A stretch of 53,566 nt of DNA from Phycisphaeraceae bacterium (lineage in GTDB: Bacteria > Planctomycetota > Phycisphaerae > Phycisphaerales > Phycisphaeraceae): positions 1-53,566 of the forward strand of contig JAFIFY010000021.1 of the NCBI GenBank assembly GCA_020831765.1. Reading direction: 5' to 3'. Shown here in pieces: positions 18,251 through 25,951 of this stretch (the first letter of the stretch is position 1; the number at the start of each line of letters is the position of its first letter). The notes below the pieces were generated by a model. It was not told the DNA's origin, made no database searches, and worked only from the letters and a program-made list of their open reading frames with translations. A program made the position numbers and the translations under genes.

Positions 18251-19228
18251 GTGTCGAGCGTGTCCCCACCCACATCCCCACCGGTCGACCCGACCGCCTC
18301 AGTCGGCGCTGAAGCGGTCGATGACCTTGCGATCATGCTCGAGTCCTACACGGGCCTGATGCGGAAGCTGCAACACAACCATGAGCGGCTTTCGGCGGAG
18401 GTGGCCTCGCTCAAGGAACGTCTGGCCAGCCAGGATGAGCAGCTTCAGCGATCGCGTCGGTTGGCCGCGCTGGGCGAGATGGCCGCGGGCATGGCGCATG
18501 AGCTTCGCAATCCTCTGGGCGCGATCGGGCTCTATGCCGAGATGCTGGCCGAAGACCTTGGGGGCGGCGATGCGCAATGGATTTTCCAGCAGCGGCATCG
18601 GCTGGGTGAGCAGGCGACACGGATCGTTCACGCGGTGCGCGGCCTCGATGCGATTGTGGGTGATGTACTTACCTTCTCACGGGAGATACGGCCGCGCCCG
18701 CGGCCGACCTCGATCGGGCGCTTGTTCGATCATGTGATCAGCACGCAGGCCCATGTGCTCGAAACCGAGGGCGTTGAGCTTGATGTCGATCTTTCCGCCG
18801 ATGAACAGGGCCGATCGCCCATTGCTGAATTGGATGAAGACCTGATGCGTCAGGTGCTGTTGAACCTGGTGCGTAATGCGATCGAGGCGATGGGCGCCAT
18901 CGAGCGCGGCCGGCGTCGGATCCATCTTGGCGCCGCGGTCGAAGATGGATGGATGGTGCTACGGGTACGCGACTCGGGCCCGGGCATCGCGACCGGTGAC
19001 CTTGAGCGCATCTTCAATCCGTTCTTCACCACGCGAAACACCGGCACCGGGCTGGGTTTGGCGATCGTGCATCGCATCGTCGATGCCCACGGCGGCACCA
19101 TCGCCGTACACAACGACCAGGGCGCGGTCTTTGCGATCCATCTGCCAAGGGCACAGCCCCGGACGGATGGGACAGTCCCGGGCAGCGGGCCGACGGGCCG
19201 GGTGAACAGTCAGGGAGTCGATTCATGA
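18251..19228 (+). CDS. Sensor histidine kinase (FleS/FlgS-like)
   Basis: Soluble kinase of 325 residues: a low-complexity Pro/Ser start, a coiled coil (HNHERLSAEVASLKERL) at about 40-70, H-box AAGMAHELRNPLGAI with H83, N-box NLVRNAIEAM, G1 RDSGPGI, F-box FNPFFTTR and G2 GTGLGLAIVH. It lacks transmembrane and PAS domains, as in flagellar kinases of the FleS/FlgS group. It starts with GTG, with GGAG about 14 bases upstream, and its stop overlaps the activator gene by four bases (ATGA). It should phosphorylate that activator, probably in response to a flagellar assembly checkpoint (inference). Confidence 0.9.
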   Translation: MSSVSPPTSPPVDPTASVGAEAVDDLAIMLESYTGLMRKLQHNHERLSAEVASLKERLASQDEQLQRSRRLAALGEMAAGMAHELRNPLGAIGLYAEMLAEDLGGGDAQWIFQQRHRLGEQATRIVHAVRGLDAIVGDVLTFSREIRPRPRPTSIGRLFDHVISTQAHVLETEGVELDVDLSADEQGRSPIAELDEDLMRQVLLNLVRNAIEAMGAIERGRRRIHLGAAVEDGWMVLRVRDSGPGIATGDLERIFNPFFTTRNTGTGLGLAIVHRIVDAHGGTIAVHNDQGAVFAIHLPRAQPRTDGTVPGSGPTGRVNSQGVDS

Positions 19229-20754
19229 CCAATGTCGGGCAGAAGATTCTGGTGGTGGATGATAAGCCGATGATGCGCGACAGCGTCGGGGCCATGCTCC
19301 AACGCGCCGGTTGGATGGTGATCGCCGCCGGTGACGGCGCTTCGGCCATCCGCCAGCACGCCAAGCATCAACCCGTGGCGGTGATCACCGATCTGAAGAT
19401 GCCGGAGATGGATGGACTGCAACTGCTCAGTCGTCTGCGTGAGATCGATCGCGATCTGCCTGTGGTGCTGATGACGGCTTACGGCAGCATCGAAACGGCG
19501 GTCGAAGCGATGCGCGAAGGAGCGTTCGACTTCATCCAGAAGCCGTTTGATGGCAAGCAACTGATTTCGGTGATCAACCGTGCGGTCGAGACGTGCCGCA
19601 CGAGGCGGCGGCGGGGTGGTGACGATGAAGCGCCGGCCGGTGAACCGGTCTTTCCTTCGCTGATCGGGCGATCGCCGGTCATGCGGGAACTGGGTGCCCA
19701 GATTCAGAAGATCGCCCAGAGCCACGGCACGGTGCTGATCCAGGGCGAATCGGGCACGGGCAAGGAGGTGGTGGCGCGAACGCTGCACGCCATGGGGCCG
19801 CGCCGCGACCGGGTCATGCTCTGTCTCAATTGCGCAGCGCTCAGTGGCGCGCTGCTCGAGAGCGAGTTGTTCGGCCATGAGCGCGGCGCGTTCACCGGAG
19901 CCGACAGCCAGCGCAAGGGCCGATTCGAATTGGCCGACCGCGGCACGCTGCTGCTGGATGAAATCAGCGAGATCGACCCGGCCCTCCAGGCCAAGCTGCT
20001 TCGCGTGCTCCAGGAAAACCAGTTCGAGCGTGTGGGTTCATCCAGCACGATCCATGTCGATGTGCGTGTGATCGCGACGACCAACCGTGACCTGACCGAA
20101 AGCGTCGCCGCCGGGCAGTTTCGGCAGGATCTTTTCTACCGGCTCAACGTGCTGCCGCTGGTGTTGCCGCCGCTTCGACAACGGCTTGAGGACATTCCCC
20201 AACTCAGCGAGCACTTCTTCGACCGCACGGCTTTGCGGGACGGCGCTGAACCCAAGCGGCTGACGCCCGAAGCACTGGACTTGATGATGCAGTACCACTG
20301 GCCGGGCAATGTCCGCGAGCTTCAGAATATCTGTGAGCGGGCGCACATCATGACGCGCGATTCGGCCATCGGCCCGGAGACGATTCGATCGTGGCTGCAA
20401 TGGGATCAGCCTTCAGCGGTGCAAGCCGGGCGGGCGTTGGTCCGTGAGCCGGCGATGATTCGCGGCGGATGGAGTACGGCCCTCGGAGCGATGCGCGAAC
20501 AGGTGCTGCCCGGACGTGCATCTCCGGATGCGATGCACCCCCAGGCACCGGCCGCCAACGCCGGTGCGCCGGCATTGCCTGATGATGAGATGACCACGCT
20601 CGAACAGACCGAGCGATCCAAGATATTGCGGACGCTGGAGCGATTCGGTGGCAATCGTCGCCGCACGGCCGAGGCTTTGGGCATCGGGCTTCGAACCCTC
20701 GGACTCAAGCTCAAGAAATGGAAGGAAGCAAGGCTGGTTGACGCGGCGGTGTAG
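19225..20754 (+). CDS. NtrC-family sigma-54-dependent response regulator (FleR/FlgR-like)
   Basis: A 509-residue activator in three parts. The receiver (1-120) has DDKP and D56 in VITDLKMPEMDG. The AAA+ domain (about 150-385) has Walker A GESGTGKE (174-181), the sigma-54 contact loop GAFTGAD (from 221) and Walker B LLLDEISEID. The Fis-type helix-turn-helix at the C-terminus includes RRRTAEALGIGLRTLGLKL. All residues needed for sigma-54 activation are present. It is coupled by a four-base overlap to the kinase. The operon that follows has a near-perfect sigma-54 promoter, so this protein is its likely activator, as FleR or FlgR is in other bacteria. Confidence 0.93.
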   Translation: MTNVGQKILVVDDKPMMRDSVGAMLQRAGWMVIAAGDGASAIRQHAKHQPVAVITDLKMPEMDGLQLLSRLREIDRDLPVVLMTAYGSIETAVEAMREGAFDFIQKPFDGKQLISVINRAVETCRTRRRRGGDDEAPAGEPVFPSLIGRSPVMRELGAQIQKIAQSHGTVLIQGESGTGKEVVARTLHAMGPRRDRVMLCLNCAALSGALLESELFGHERGAFTGADSQRKGRFELADRGTLLLDEISEIDPALQAKLLRVLQENQFERVGSSSTIHVDVRVIATTNRDLTESVAAGQFRQDLFYRLNVLPLVLPPLRQRLEDIPQLSEHFFDRTALRDGAEPKRLTPEALDLMMQYHWPGNVRELQNICERAHIMTRDSAIGPETIRSWLQWDQPSAVQAGRALVREPAMIRGGWSTALGAMREQVLPGRASPDAMHPQAPAANAGAPALPDDEMTTLEQTERSKILRTLERFGGNRRRTAEALGIGLRTLGLKLKKWKEARLVDAAV

Positions 20755-20771
20755 CGCAAAAAGGGTCGGTC

Positions 20772-20800
20772 TTGCGCGGCAAGTCGCGCAGAAATTGCGC
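20772..20800. promoter_or_regulatory. Palindromes: candidate activator binding sites
   Basis: TTGC-GCG-GCAA (20772-20782) and GCGCA-GAAAT-TGCGC (20786-20800) are two adjacent perfect inverted repeats 132-160 bases upstream of the sigma-54 promoter, just after the activator gene. The distance is typical of an upstream activating sequence for an NtrC-type protein. Binding is inferred. Confidence 0.4.
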
Positions 20801-20931
20801 TGTGGTGGCGCAGCCTGGCGCGGATGATCGACCAAAGCCGATCCGGTGGACCGGCGCGATCCGCGATTCGGCCCGGGTTTGAATGAGACATCGGATCGGC
20901 CGAGAGGGTTCGGACGATCCGCAAGCGTTGA

Positions 20932-20947
20932 TGGCAAGCCGATTGCT
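20932..20947 (+). promoter_or_regulatory. Sigma-54 promoter of the flgB operon
   Basis: TGGCAAGCCGATTGCT matches the sigma-54 consensus TGGCACG-N4-TTGCW at all but one specified position and has the obligatory GG-N10-GC. The flgB start is 38 bases after its end. The same bases form a perfect inverted repeat GGCAAGC-CGATT-GCTTGCC (20933-20951), which could add a repressor site or be coincidental. Confidence 0.75.
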
Positions 20948-20985
20948 TGCCGGTAAGAGCCTAACCACGGCGACAGGAACGGAAC

Positions 20986-21429
20986 GTGAGCCTGATTCAT
21001 TCCCTGGTCAACGGCGGCGCAACCGCCAGCCTCGAACGGCTGGCCGAATTCGCCGAAGCGCGGCAGAAGGTTCTGTCGCATTCGATCGCCAACGCCTCGA
21101 CGCCGTATTACCGACCGGAGGACATGGACCCCAAGAGCTTTCAGGCGGCGCTTCAGGAGGCGCAGGAGCGACGTCGTCGCGGAGTCAACCCGGTTCGCGG
21201 TGAGCTGGTGATGCACGACACGCGGGAACTTCGGTTCGGAACGGATGGGTTATCGGCCTGGAAGCCGCAAGCCTCCAATGATGGCATCCTTCGGCACGAT
21301 CAGAACAACAGCGACCTGGAACGCATGATGCAACGCCTGGCGGAAAACACCATGGCGCACGACCTGGCGACGCATCTGTTGCGGAACCAGTTCAGCATGA
21401 TGCAGACGGCGATTCGCGGCCGGCTGTGA
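20986..21429 (+). CDS. flgB: Flagellar basal-body rod protein FlgB
   Basis: Proximal rod subunit, exported by the flagellar type III apparatus. It has 147 residues, close to the family norm. The N-terminal rod signature is seen in LAEFAEARQKVLSHSIANASTPYYRP, and the C-terminal helix in NNSDLERMMQRLAENTMAHD, the usual FlgB ending. It starts with GTG after a purine-rich ACAGGAACGGA. First gene of the basal-body/hook operon; flgC follows after 28 bases. Confidence 0.92.
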   Translation: MSLIHSLVNGGATASLERLAEFAEARQKVLSHSIANASTPYYRPEDMDPKSFQAALQEAQERRRRGVNPVRGELVMHDTRELRFGTDGLSAWKPQASNDGILRHDQNNSDLERMMQRLAENTMAHDLATHLLRNQFSMMQTAIRGRL

Positions 21430-21457
21430 GCCGCCTGGCCCTAATTGGGAGTAGACC

Positions 21458-21862
21458 ATGTTCGGAACCCTGGACATCTCGGCATCGGCGCTGGTCGCCC
21501 AGAAGACGCGATTGCAGGTGATTTCGGCCAATCTGGCCAATCAGCAGGCGATCGAAGGGCCTGATGGAGAGCACAGCCCCTATCAGCGGCGGATGGTGAC
21601 CTTTGCCGTGGGCGACCCGGGCTCGGGCAGCGGTCGGGGTGTGCATGTGCGGGCCATCGAGATGGATGAATCGCCCCCGCTGATGCGATTCATGCCTGGC
21701 CATCGCTTTGCCAATGAAGATGGTTATGTGGCGTTTCCGAATGTCGATTCCACTTTTGAGCTGGTCGATGCGATGGAGGCCACACGGGCTTATGAAGCGA
21801 ACATTACGGCGGCGGAGGCGACCAAGACGATGTTTCGGAACAGCCTTCGAATTCTGGCCTAG
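21458..21862 (+). CDS. flgC: Flagellar basal-body rod protein FlgC
   Basis: Rod subunit of 134 residues. The N-terminal ISASALVAQKTRLQVISANLAN and the C-terminal VDAMEATRAYEANITAAEAT are the paired flagellar axial-protein helices; YVAFPNVD is the characteristic FlgC turn. It fits the usual flgB-flgC-fliE order. Start ATG follows GGGAG. Confidence 0.94.
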   Translation: MFGTLDISASALVAQKTRLQVISANLANQQAIEGPDGEHSPYQRRMVTFAVGDPGSGSGRGVHVRAIEMDESPPLMRFMPGHRFANEDGYVAFPNVDSTFELVDAMEATRAYEANITAAEATKTMFRNSLRILA

Positions 21863-21907
21863 AGGTAGAAGGCCGCGAAGACCCCTTCGCGGAGTTGGAG
21901 CAGCAGC

Positions 21908-22210
21908 ATGACCGATCCCCTGGGATTAATTGGTTCCGTACAACGGCCGGCCGTGACCAGGCCGCCGGTTGGCCCCGGGCAGGAAACAGGCCCGAGCTTC
22001 AAGGATGTGCTCAAAGCCAATATCGATCAGGTCAATCGCCTTCAGCAGGACGCGGAAATGGCGATCGAAGACCTCGTCTCAGGACGGCGGGACGATGTGG
22101 GCAAGGTGCTGGTGGCCAAGGAGAAGGCGGACATGGCGTTTCAGATGCTGTTGCAGGTGCGCAACAAGTTGGCCGACGCCTATGAGGAGATCAAACAGGT
22201 TCGCGTGTAA
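21908..22210 (+). CDS. fliE: Flagellar hook-basal body protein FliE
   Basis: MS ring-rod adaptor of 100 residues. SFKDVLKANIDQVNRLQQDA and the C-terminal KADMAFQMLLQVRNKLADAY are typical FliE segments; the last helix contacts the rod. Its position after flgBC supports the call. The 199-base space before fliF is unusually long for this operon and contains two hairpin structures. Confidence 0.93.
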   Translation: MTDPLGLIGSVQRPAVTRPPVGPGQETGPSFKDVLKANIDQVNRLQQDAEMAIEDLVSGRRDDVGKVLVAKEKADMAFQMLLQVRNKLADAYEEIKQVRV

Positions 22211-22258
22211 CGGATGAATAGACACTCATCCAACCGCGTGGGCTGATGCCCGCGCGGA

Positions 22259-22281
22259 TTACCCCCGGCGGAGCCGGGTAA
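22259..22281. repeat. Hairpin in fliE-fliF spacer
   Basis: TTAC and CCGGC (with two unpaired C between them) pair with GCCGG and GTAA around a GGA loop. It could stop or attenuate transcription, but no T-run follows on the + strand. Confidence 0.5.
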
Positions 22282-22286
22282 GTCGA

Positions 22287-22385
22287 CGATAGCCCGAACC
22301 CCCGGAAATTTCCCCCGGAAGTTTCCCCTGGAAGTTCCAGCCCCGGAACGCCCGCCCCGGGAAGCATACGGTTCGGGCACCATCG
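22287..22385. repeat. Stem-bounded GGAA/TTCC repeat array upstream of fliF
   Basis: GCCCGAACC (22292-22300) and GGTTCGGGC (22370-22378) are perfect nine-base inverted arms, extended by CGAT (22287-22290) and ATCG (22382-22385). Inside lie imperfect units about 13 bases apart of the form CCCC-GGAAnTTTCC, several of them palindromic (GGAAATTTCC; TGGAAGTTCCA). The fliF ribosome binding site (AGGAGG) begins about ten bases after the right arm. It is not protein-coding. It may be a structured leader for fliF, a processing site, or a small repeat element. Confidence 0.65.
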
Positions 22386-22409
22386 CCGACGGCAGGAGGC
22401 CCAAGGTCC

Positions 22410-24041
22410 ATGGACACGATCAAGCGGTATTGGCATCAGATTCAGCAGCAGGCCGGTCAACTCGATGGCAAAAGCCGTGTGTTGATCGGTTCGTTCGTGG
22501 TGATCCTGCTGTTGGTCGGTTTTCTGCTGATTCAGTACGCCGCCTCGCCGGATATGGAGTCGATCTCGAGCTTCATCGGCGATCAACGACCTCAGGCGGC
22601 CAGCCGTCTGAAGGATGCGGGCATTCCGGTTCGGGTGCAGGGCGACCAGATCATGGTGCCCAGCGATCGTCGGCTCGAGGCCCTGGCGCTTCTGGCCAAT
22701 GATCAGCTCCTTGCCGCGGATACGGCCTCGGCCTTCGATGATTATGTGCGCAGCCAGAATCTCTGGCGCAGCAATCCGCAGGATGAGCGGTCGTTCCTTC
22801 TGGCCAAGCAGAGCTTTCTTTCGCAGACGGTGCGGAGCATGAAGGGCGTGCGGACCGCATCGGTGGTGATCGATCGGCCGCGCAACGAGGGTTTCAGTCG
22901 AACGCATCAGTTACCGACGGCCTCGGCCATCGTCACGCTGGATTCGGGGGCTCGGATGGACCGGGAGTTCGTCAGCGCGGTGGCGAATCTGATCGCCGGC
23001 GCGGTGGCGGGCATGCGTGCGGTGGATGTGCAGGTGATCGATGCGGGCAACAACATATCGCGGACAGTTGAGAGCGAAGATGACCTGCTCAGCACGCACG
23101 CCCTGGGCGTGGCCGCGGCGCTTGAAGCGCGATATCAGGAGAAGCTGAGCCAGACGCTGCGATACATTCCCGGTGTGATTATCGCGGTCAACGTGCAGGT
23201 GGATAGCGAGATTCGCCGACAGGAAGAGGGTTATGAGTATCTTGAGGAGCCGGTCCGGGCCAGTGAGATGACGGTGATGGAAAGCCGCGGCAGCTCGCGC
23301 GATGCCGGTGAGCCGGGCGCGCGGTCGAATGTCGGGGCCTCGATCGGCGGCGGGGGTGGGACCACCACCGAGGAGACGCGTGAGCAGACCGAGCGCAGAT
23401 TTCAGAACTTGCAGTTGACCCGGCGGACGGCCAGCCAGCACGGCGGTGGCCGGGCGCGCCAGGTCAACGTCACGGTCAATATTCCGCGCGGCTATTTCGT
23501 CACGCTCTTCCGCGCCCAGAACCCGGAGGAAGAACGGCCCTCCGACGAGGCGCTCGAGCCGATCGTCACCCGGGAACTGGCCAGCATCGAAAGCCAGGTA
23601 CGCACGCTGATCGCCACCGAGAATCACGAGGGCACGGTGTTCACCGCGATGGTGCCCGATGGCACGCTTCTGGCGGCGGCCGAACCGGTGCAGGCCGGCG
23701 CTGTTGAGTCGCTCCTGGACTCAGGCTGGGTCACGACCGCCGCGCTGGGACTGCTCGCGGCCCTGTCGCTGGGCCTGATGTTCAGCATGGTTCGCAAAGC
23801 CACCCAGCAGCCGCCGATTCCCACCGCCGAAGAACTGGCCGGCATCCCGCCCACGCTACATTCCGATGAAGATCTGGTCGGTGAGGCTGATGAAGTGGAC
23901 CAGTCGATGTCGGGTGTGGAACTGGATGAAGGCGAACTTCGCACCCGCAAGATCGCCGGTCAGATCGGTGACATGATCCGCTCCAATCCCACCGAAGCCG
24001 CCGGCATCTTCAACCGCTGGCTTCGCACCGACGCGGCGTAA
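22410..24041 (+). CDS. fliF: Flagellar MS-ring protein FliF
   Basis: Inner-membrane ring protein of 543 residues on which the basal body is built. The first membrane helix is at about 27-45 (RVLIGSFVVILLLVGFLLI), followed by the ring-building domains with the family motif around FLAKQSFLSQTVRSMKGV, a Gly/Thr-rich periplasmic loop near 310-325 (IGGGGGTTTEE) and the second helix at about 440-460 (TTAALGLLAALSLGLMF). The C-terminal IGDMIRSNPTEAAGIFNRWL is the FliG-binding tail. The ATG has AGGAGG about 12 bases upstream. Confidence 0.95.
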   Translation: MDTIKRYWHQIQQQAGQLDGKSRVLIGSFVVILLLVGFLLIQYAASPDMESISSFIGDQRPQAASRLKDAGIPVRVQGDQIMVPSDRRLEALALLANDQLLAADTASAFDDYVRSQNLWRSNPQDERSFLLAKQSFLSQTVRSMKGVRTASVVIDRPRNEGFSRTHQLPTASAIVTLDSGARMDREFVSAVANLIAGAVAGMRAVDVQVIDAGNNISRTVESEDDLLSTHALGVAAALEARYQEKLSQTLRYIPGVIIAVNVQVDSEIRRQEEGYEYLEEPVRASEMTVMESRGSSRDAGEPGARSNVGASIGGGGGTTTEETREQTERRFQNLQLTRRTASQHGGGRARQVNVTVNIPRGYFVTLFRAQNPEEERPSDEALEPIVTRELASIESQVRTLIATENHEGTVFTAMVPDGTLLAAAEPVQAGAVESLLDSGWVTTAALGLLAALSLGLMFSMVRKATQQPPIPTAEELAGIPPTLHSDEDLVGEADEVDQSMSGVELDEGELRTRKIAGQIGDMIRSNPTEAAGIFNRWLRTDAA

Positions 24042-24086
24042 ACCGCAACCCGAACCCGGCGCTGACCGGGCACAGGCGTTCTCCCC

Positions 24087-25118
24087 ATGCCCCCCAAACC
24101 ACGATTCAATTCCGTTGATGACATGAACGGCCACCAGAAGGCCGCCGTGCTGTTGCTTACGTTGGATGAGGAGTCGGCATCCATGCTGCTCAAGCAGATC
24201 GAGCCGCGAATGGTCGAGGATATCACACGCGAACTCGCCGGTATCGAAAGCGTCCCCAAGGAAATCCGCGATGCGGTCGTCGGTGAGTTCTACGAGCTGG
24301 CCCTGGCCCAGTCGTGGGCCAGTGAGGGCGGCCTTGACTATGCGCGAGCGCTCCTGATGAAAAGCATGGACCCCAAGGATGCCGAACGCGTCCTGGGGCA
24401 GATACAAACCGCCGTGCGCAAGACGCCGTTCTCCTTCCTGCAGAAGGCCGAAACGCAGAATCTGCTCACGTTCATCCAGGATGAACATCCCCAGACCATC
24501 GCGCTGATCGTCAGCCACCTGGCCCACCACAAGGCGGCGGAAATCCTCGCGGGTCTTCCCGGGCCCAAACAGATCGAAGTGGTCAAGCGCGTGGCCAACA
24601 TGGAACAGACCAACCCGGAAGTGGTCAGCGAGGTCGAGCGCGGTCTGGAATCGCGACTGAGCAACATGTTGACCCAGTCGTTCGAACAGATCGGGGGCGT
24701 GGATACCGTCGCCGAGGTGCTCAACCTGGTGGACCGCACCACCGAGAAGGGCATCATGGAAGGTCTGGAGTCCGAGGACCCCGACCTGGTCGAGGAAATC
24801 CGTCGCCTGATGTTCGTCTTCGAGGACATTCTCCTGGTGGATGACCGGGGTATTCAGGCGGTGCTCAAGGAAGTGGATAACGACGAACTGGCCCTTGCCC
24901 TCAAGACGGCCAGCGATGATCTGAAGAACAAGGTGTTCGGCAATATGTCCGAACGCGCTGCGCAACTGATTCAGGAGGACATGGAATACATGGGTCCGGT
25001 CCGGGTGAGCGATGTCGAGGCCGCCCAGCAGCGCATCGTGGACATCGTGCGTCGGCTGGAGGACGCCGGAGAGATCATCATCACCGGCCGTGGCGGTGAC
25101 AAGGAACTGATCGTCTGA
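24087..25118 (+). CDS. fliG: Flagellar motor switch protein FliG
   Basis: Switch/C-ring protein of 343 residues. Present are the N-terminal FliF-binding domain (GHQKAAVLLLTLDEESASMLL-like, starting near residue 14), the EHPQTIALIVSHL middle domain signature, and the C-terminal torque helix with KTASDDLKNKVFGNMSERA, which carries the charged residues that interact with MotA. It lies 45 bases after fliF. Confidence 0.95.
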   Translation: MPPKPRFNSVDDMNGHQKAAVLLLTLDEESASMLLKQIEPRMVEDITRELAGIESVPKEIRDAVVGEFYELALAQSWASEGGLDYARALLMKSMDPKDAERVLGQIQTAVRKTPFSFLQKAETQNLLTFIQDEHPQTIALIVSHLAHHKAAEILAGLPGPKQIEVVKRVANMEQTNPEVVSEVERGLESRLSNMLTQSFEQIGGVDTVAEVLNLVDRTTEKGIMEGLESEDPDLVEEIRRLMFVFEDILLVDDRGIQAVLKEVDNDELALALKTASDDLKNKVFGNMSERAAQLIQEDMEYMGPVRVSDVEAAQQRIVDIVRRLEDAGEIIITGRGGDKELIV

Positions 25119-25120
25119 CC

Positions 25121-25951
25121 ATGCCCCTGATCAAATCCCCCAATCAGTCGGTTTCGATGCGCGACACCATCGTGCTGGACTTTGGTGACCTGGCCCGACA
25201 GGCCGATCGCGTGCGTGAGGATGCCCGGGCCAGCGCTGTGGCGATCATCCAGCATGCCCGTGCCGAGGCCATGGCCCTGGCCCGCGGCACCGCCGAAGAA
25301 GCGCGGCGGAAGGGTTACCAGGAGGGGCTGGCCCAAGGCTTGGAGGAAGGTCGCGCAAGCGGCCACCAGGAAGCGCTTCAGACCCACCAGGCCGAGTTCA
25401 AGGCCCTGATTGAAGGTTGGCGGAACGGGATGAATGAGCTGACTTCAACGCGACAGGCCATGCTCAACGAGGGCGCGGAGAAGATTCTGCAATTCGCCCT
25501 GCTGGTCGCCTCGCGTCTGGTCTTGCGAACGATTGAAGTCGATGTCCGGGTGGCTGTGGATCAGGTGCGTCGGGCCCTGGACATCATCCTGGGTGACAAG
25601 GCGGTGATCGTGCGCGTGCATCCGGAAGATGAGCCCACGATTAACGAGGCGATGCCGACCTTGCTTCAGGCGATGGGTGCGAATGCGGCGCTTGAAGTGG
25701 TTCCCGATGCCGAAGTGGGCCGGGGCGGATGCATCGTGCAGGCCGGTCAGGGCACGATCGATGGTCGGATCGAGTCCCAGCTTGCGCGGCTCATCGATAC
25801 GTTGCGTCCGTTGACCGGCCAAAGCGACAATCCCATGGCATCCAAACTTGAGACCTGCCGGAACGGGCAAGCGGCCGCCGCTGGGACTTGCGATTTCCAT
25901 GACTCCGAACGGGACCGGACGCCCACCGATCCGGAGAACGCCGATGATTGA
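25121..25951 (+). CDS. fliH: Flagellar assembly protein FliH
   Basis: Regulator/stator of the FliI export ATPase, 276 residues. The middle carries GYQEGLAQGLEEGRASGHQE, the Gly-x3-Gly-like repeats typical of FliH, followed by the V-type ATPase E-subunit-like C-terminal domain (LVLRTIEVDVRVAVDQVR, VRVHPEDEPTI). The final 40 residues are a low-complexity tail that overlaps fliI by eight bases. It begins two bases after the fliG stop. Confidence 0.88.
   Translation: MPLIKSPNQSVSMRDTIVLDFGDLARQADRVREDARASAVAIIQHARAEAMALARGTAEEARRKGYQEGLAQGLEEGRASGHQEALQTHQAEFKALIEGWRNGMNELTSTRQAMLNEGAEKILQFALLVASRLVLRTIEVDVRVAVDQVRRALDIILGDKAVIVRVHPEDEPTINEAMPTLLQAMGANAALEVVPDAEVGRGGCIVQAGQGTIDGRIESQLARLIDTLRPLTGQSDNPMASKLETCRNGQAAAAGTCDFHDSERDRTPTDPENADD

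Noticed and set aside
20801-20820. TGGCGCAGCCTGGCGC as a sigma-54 promoter
   Set aside because: The spacing between the GG and GC elements is wrong by one base; the site at 20932-20947 fits properly.
22360-22378. GCATACGGTTC near fliF, again intron domain V-like
   Set aside because: The matching 5' arm is missing; the bases are explained by the inverted arm of the fliE-fliF element.
25848-25943. N-terminal extension of FliI
   Set aside because: Lies within fliH coding sequence in another frame; FliI homology starts at 25944.
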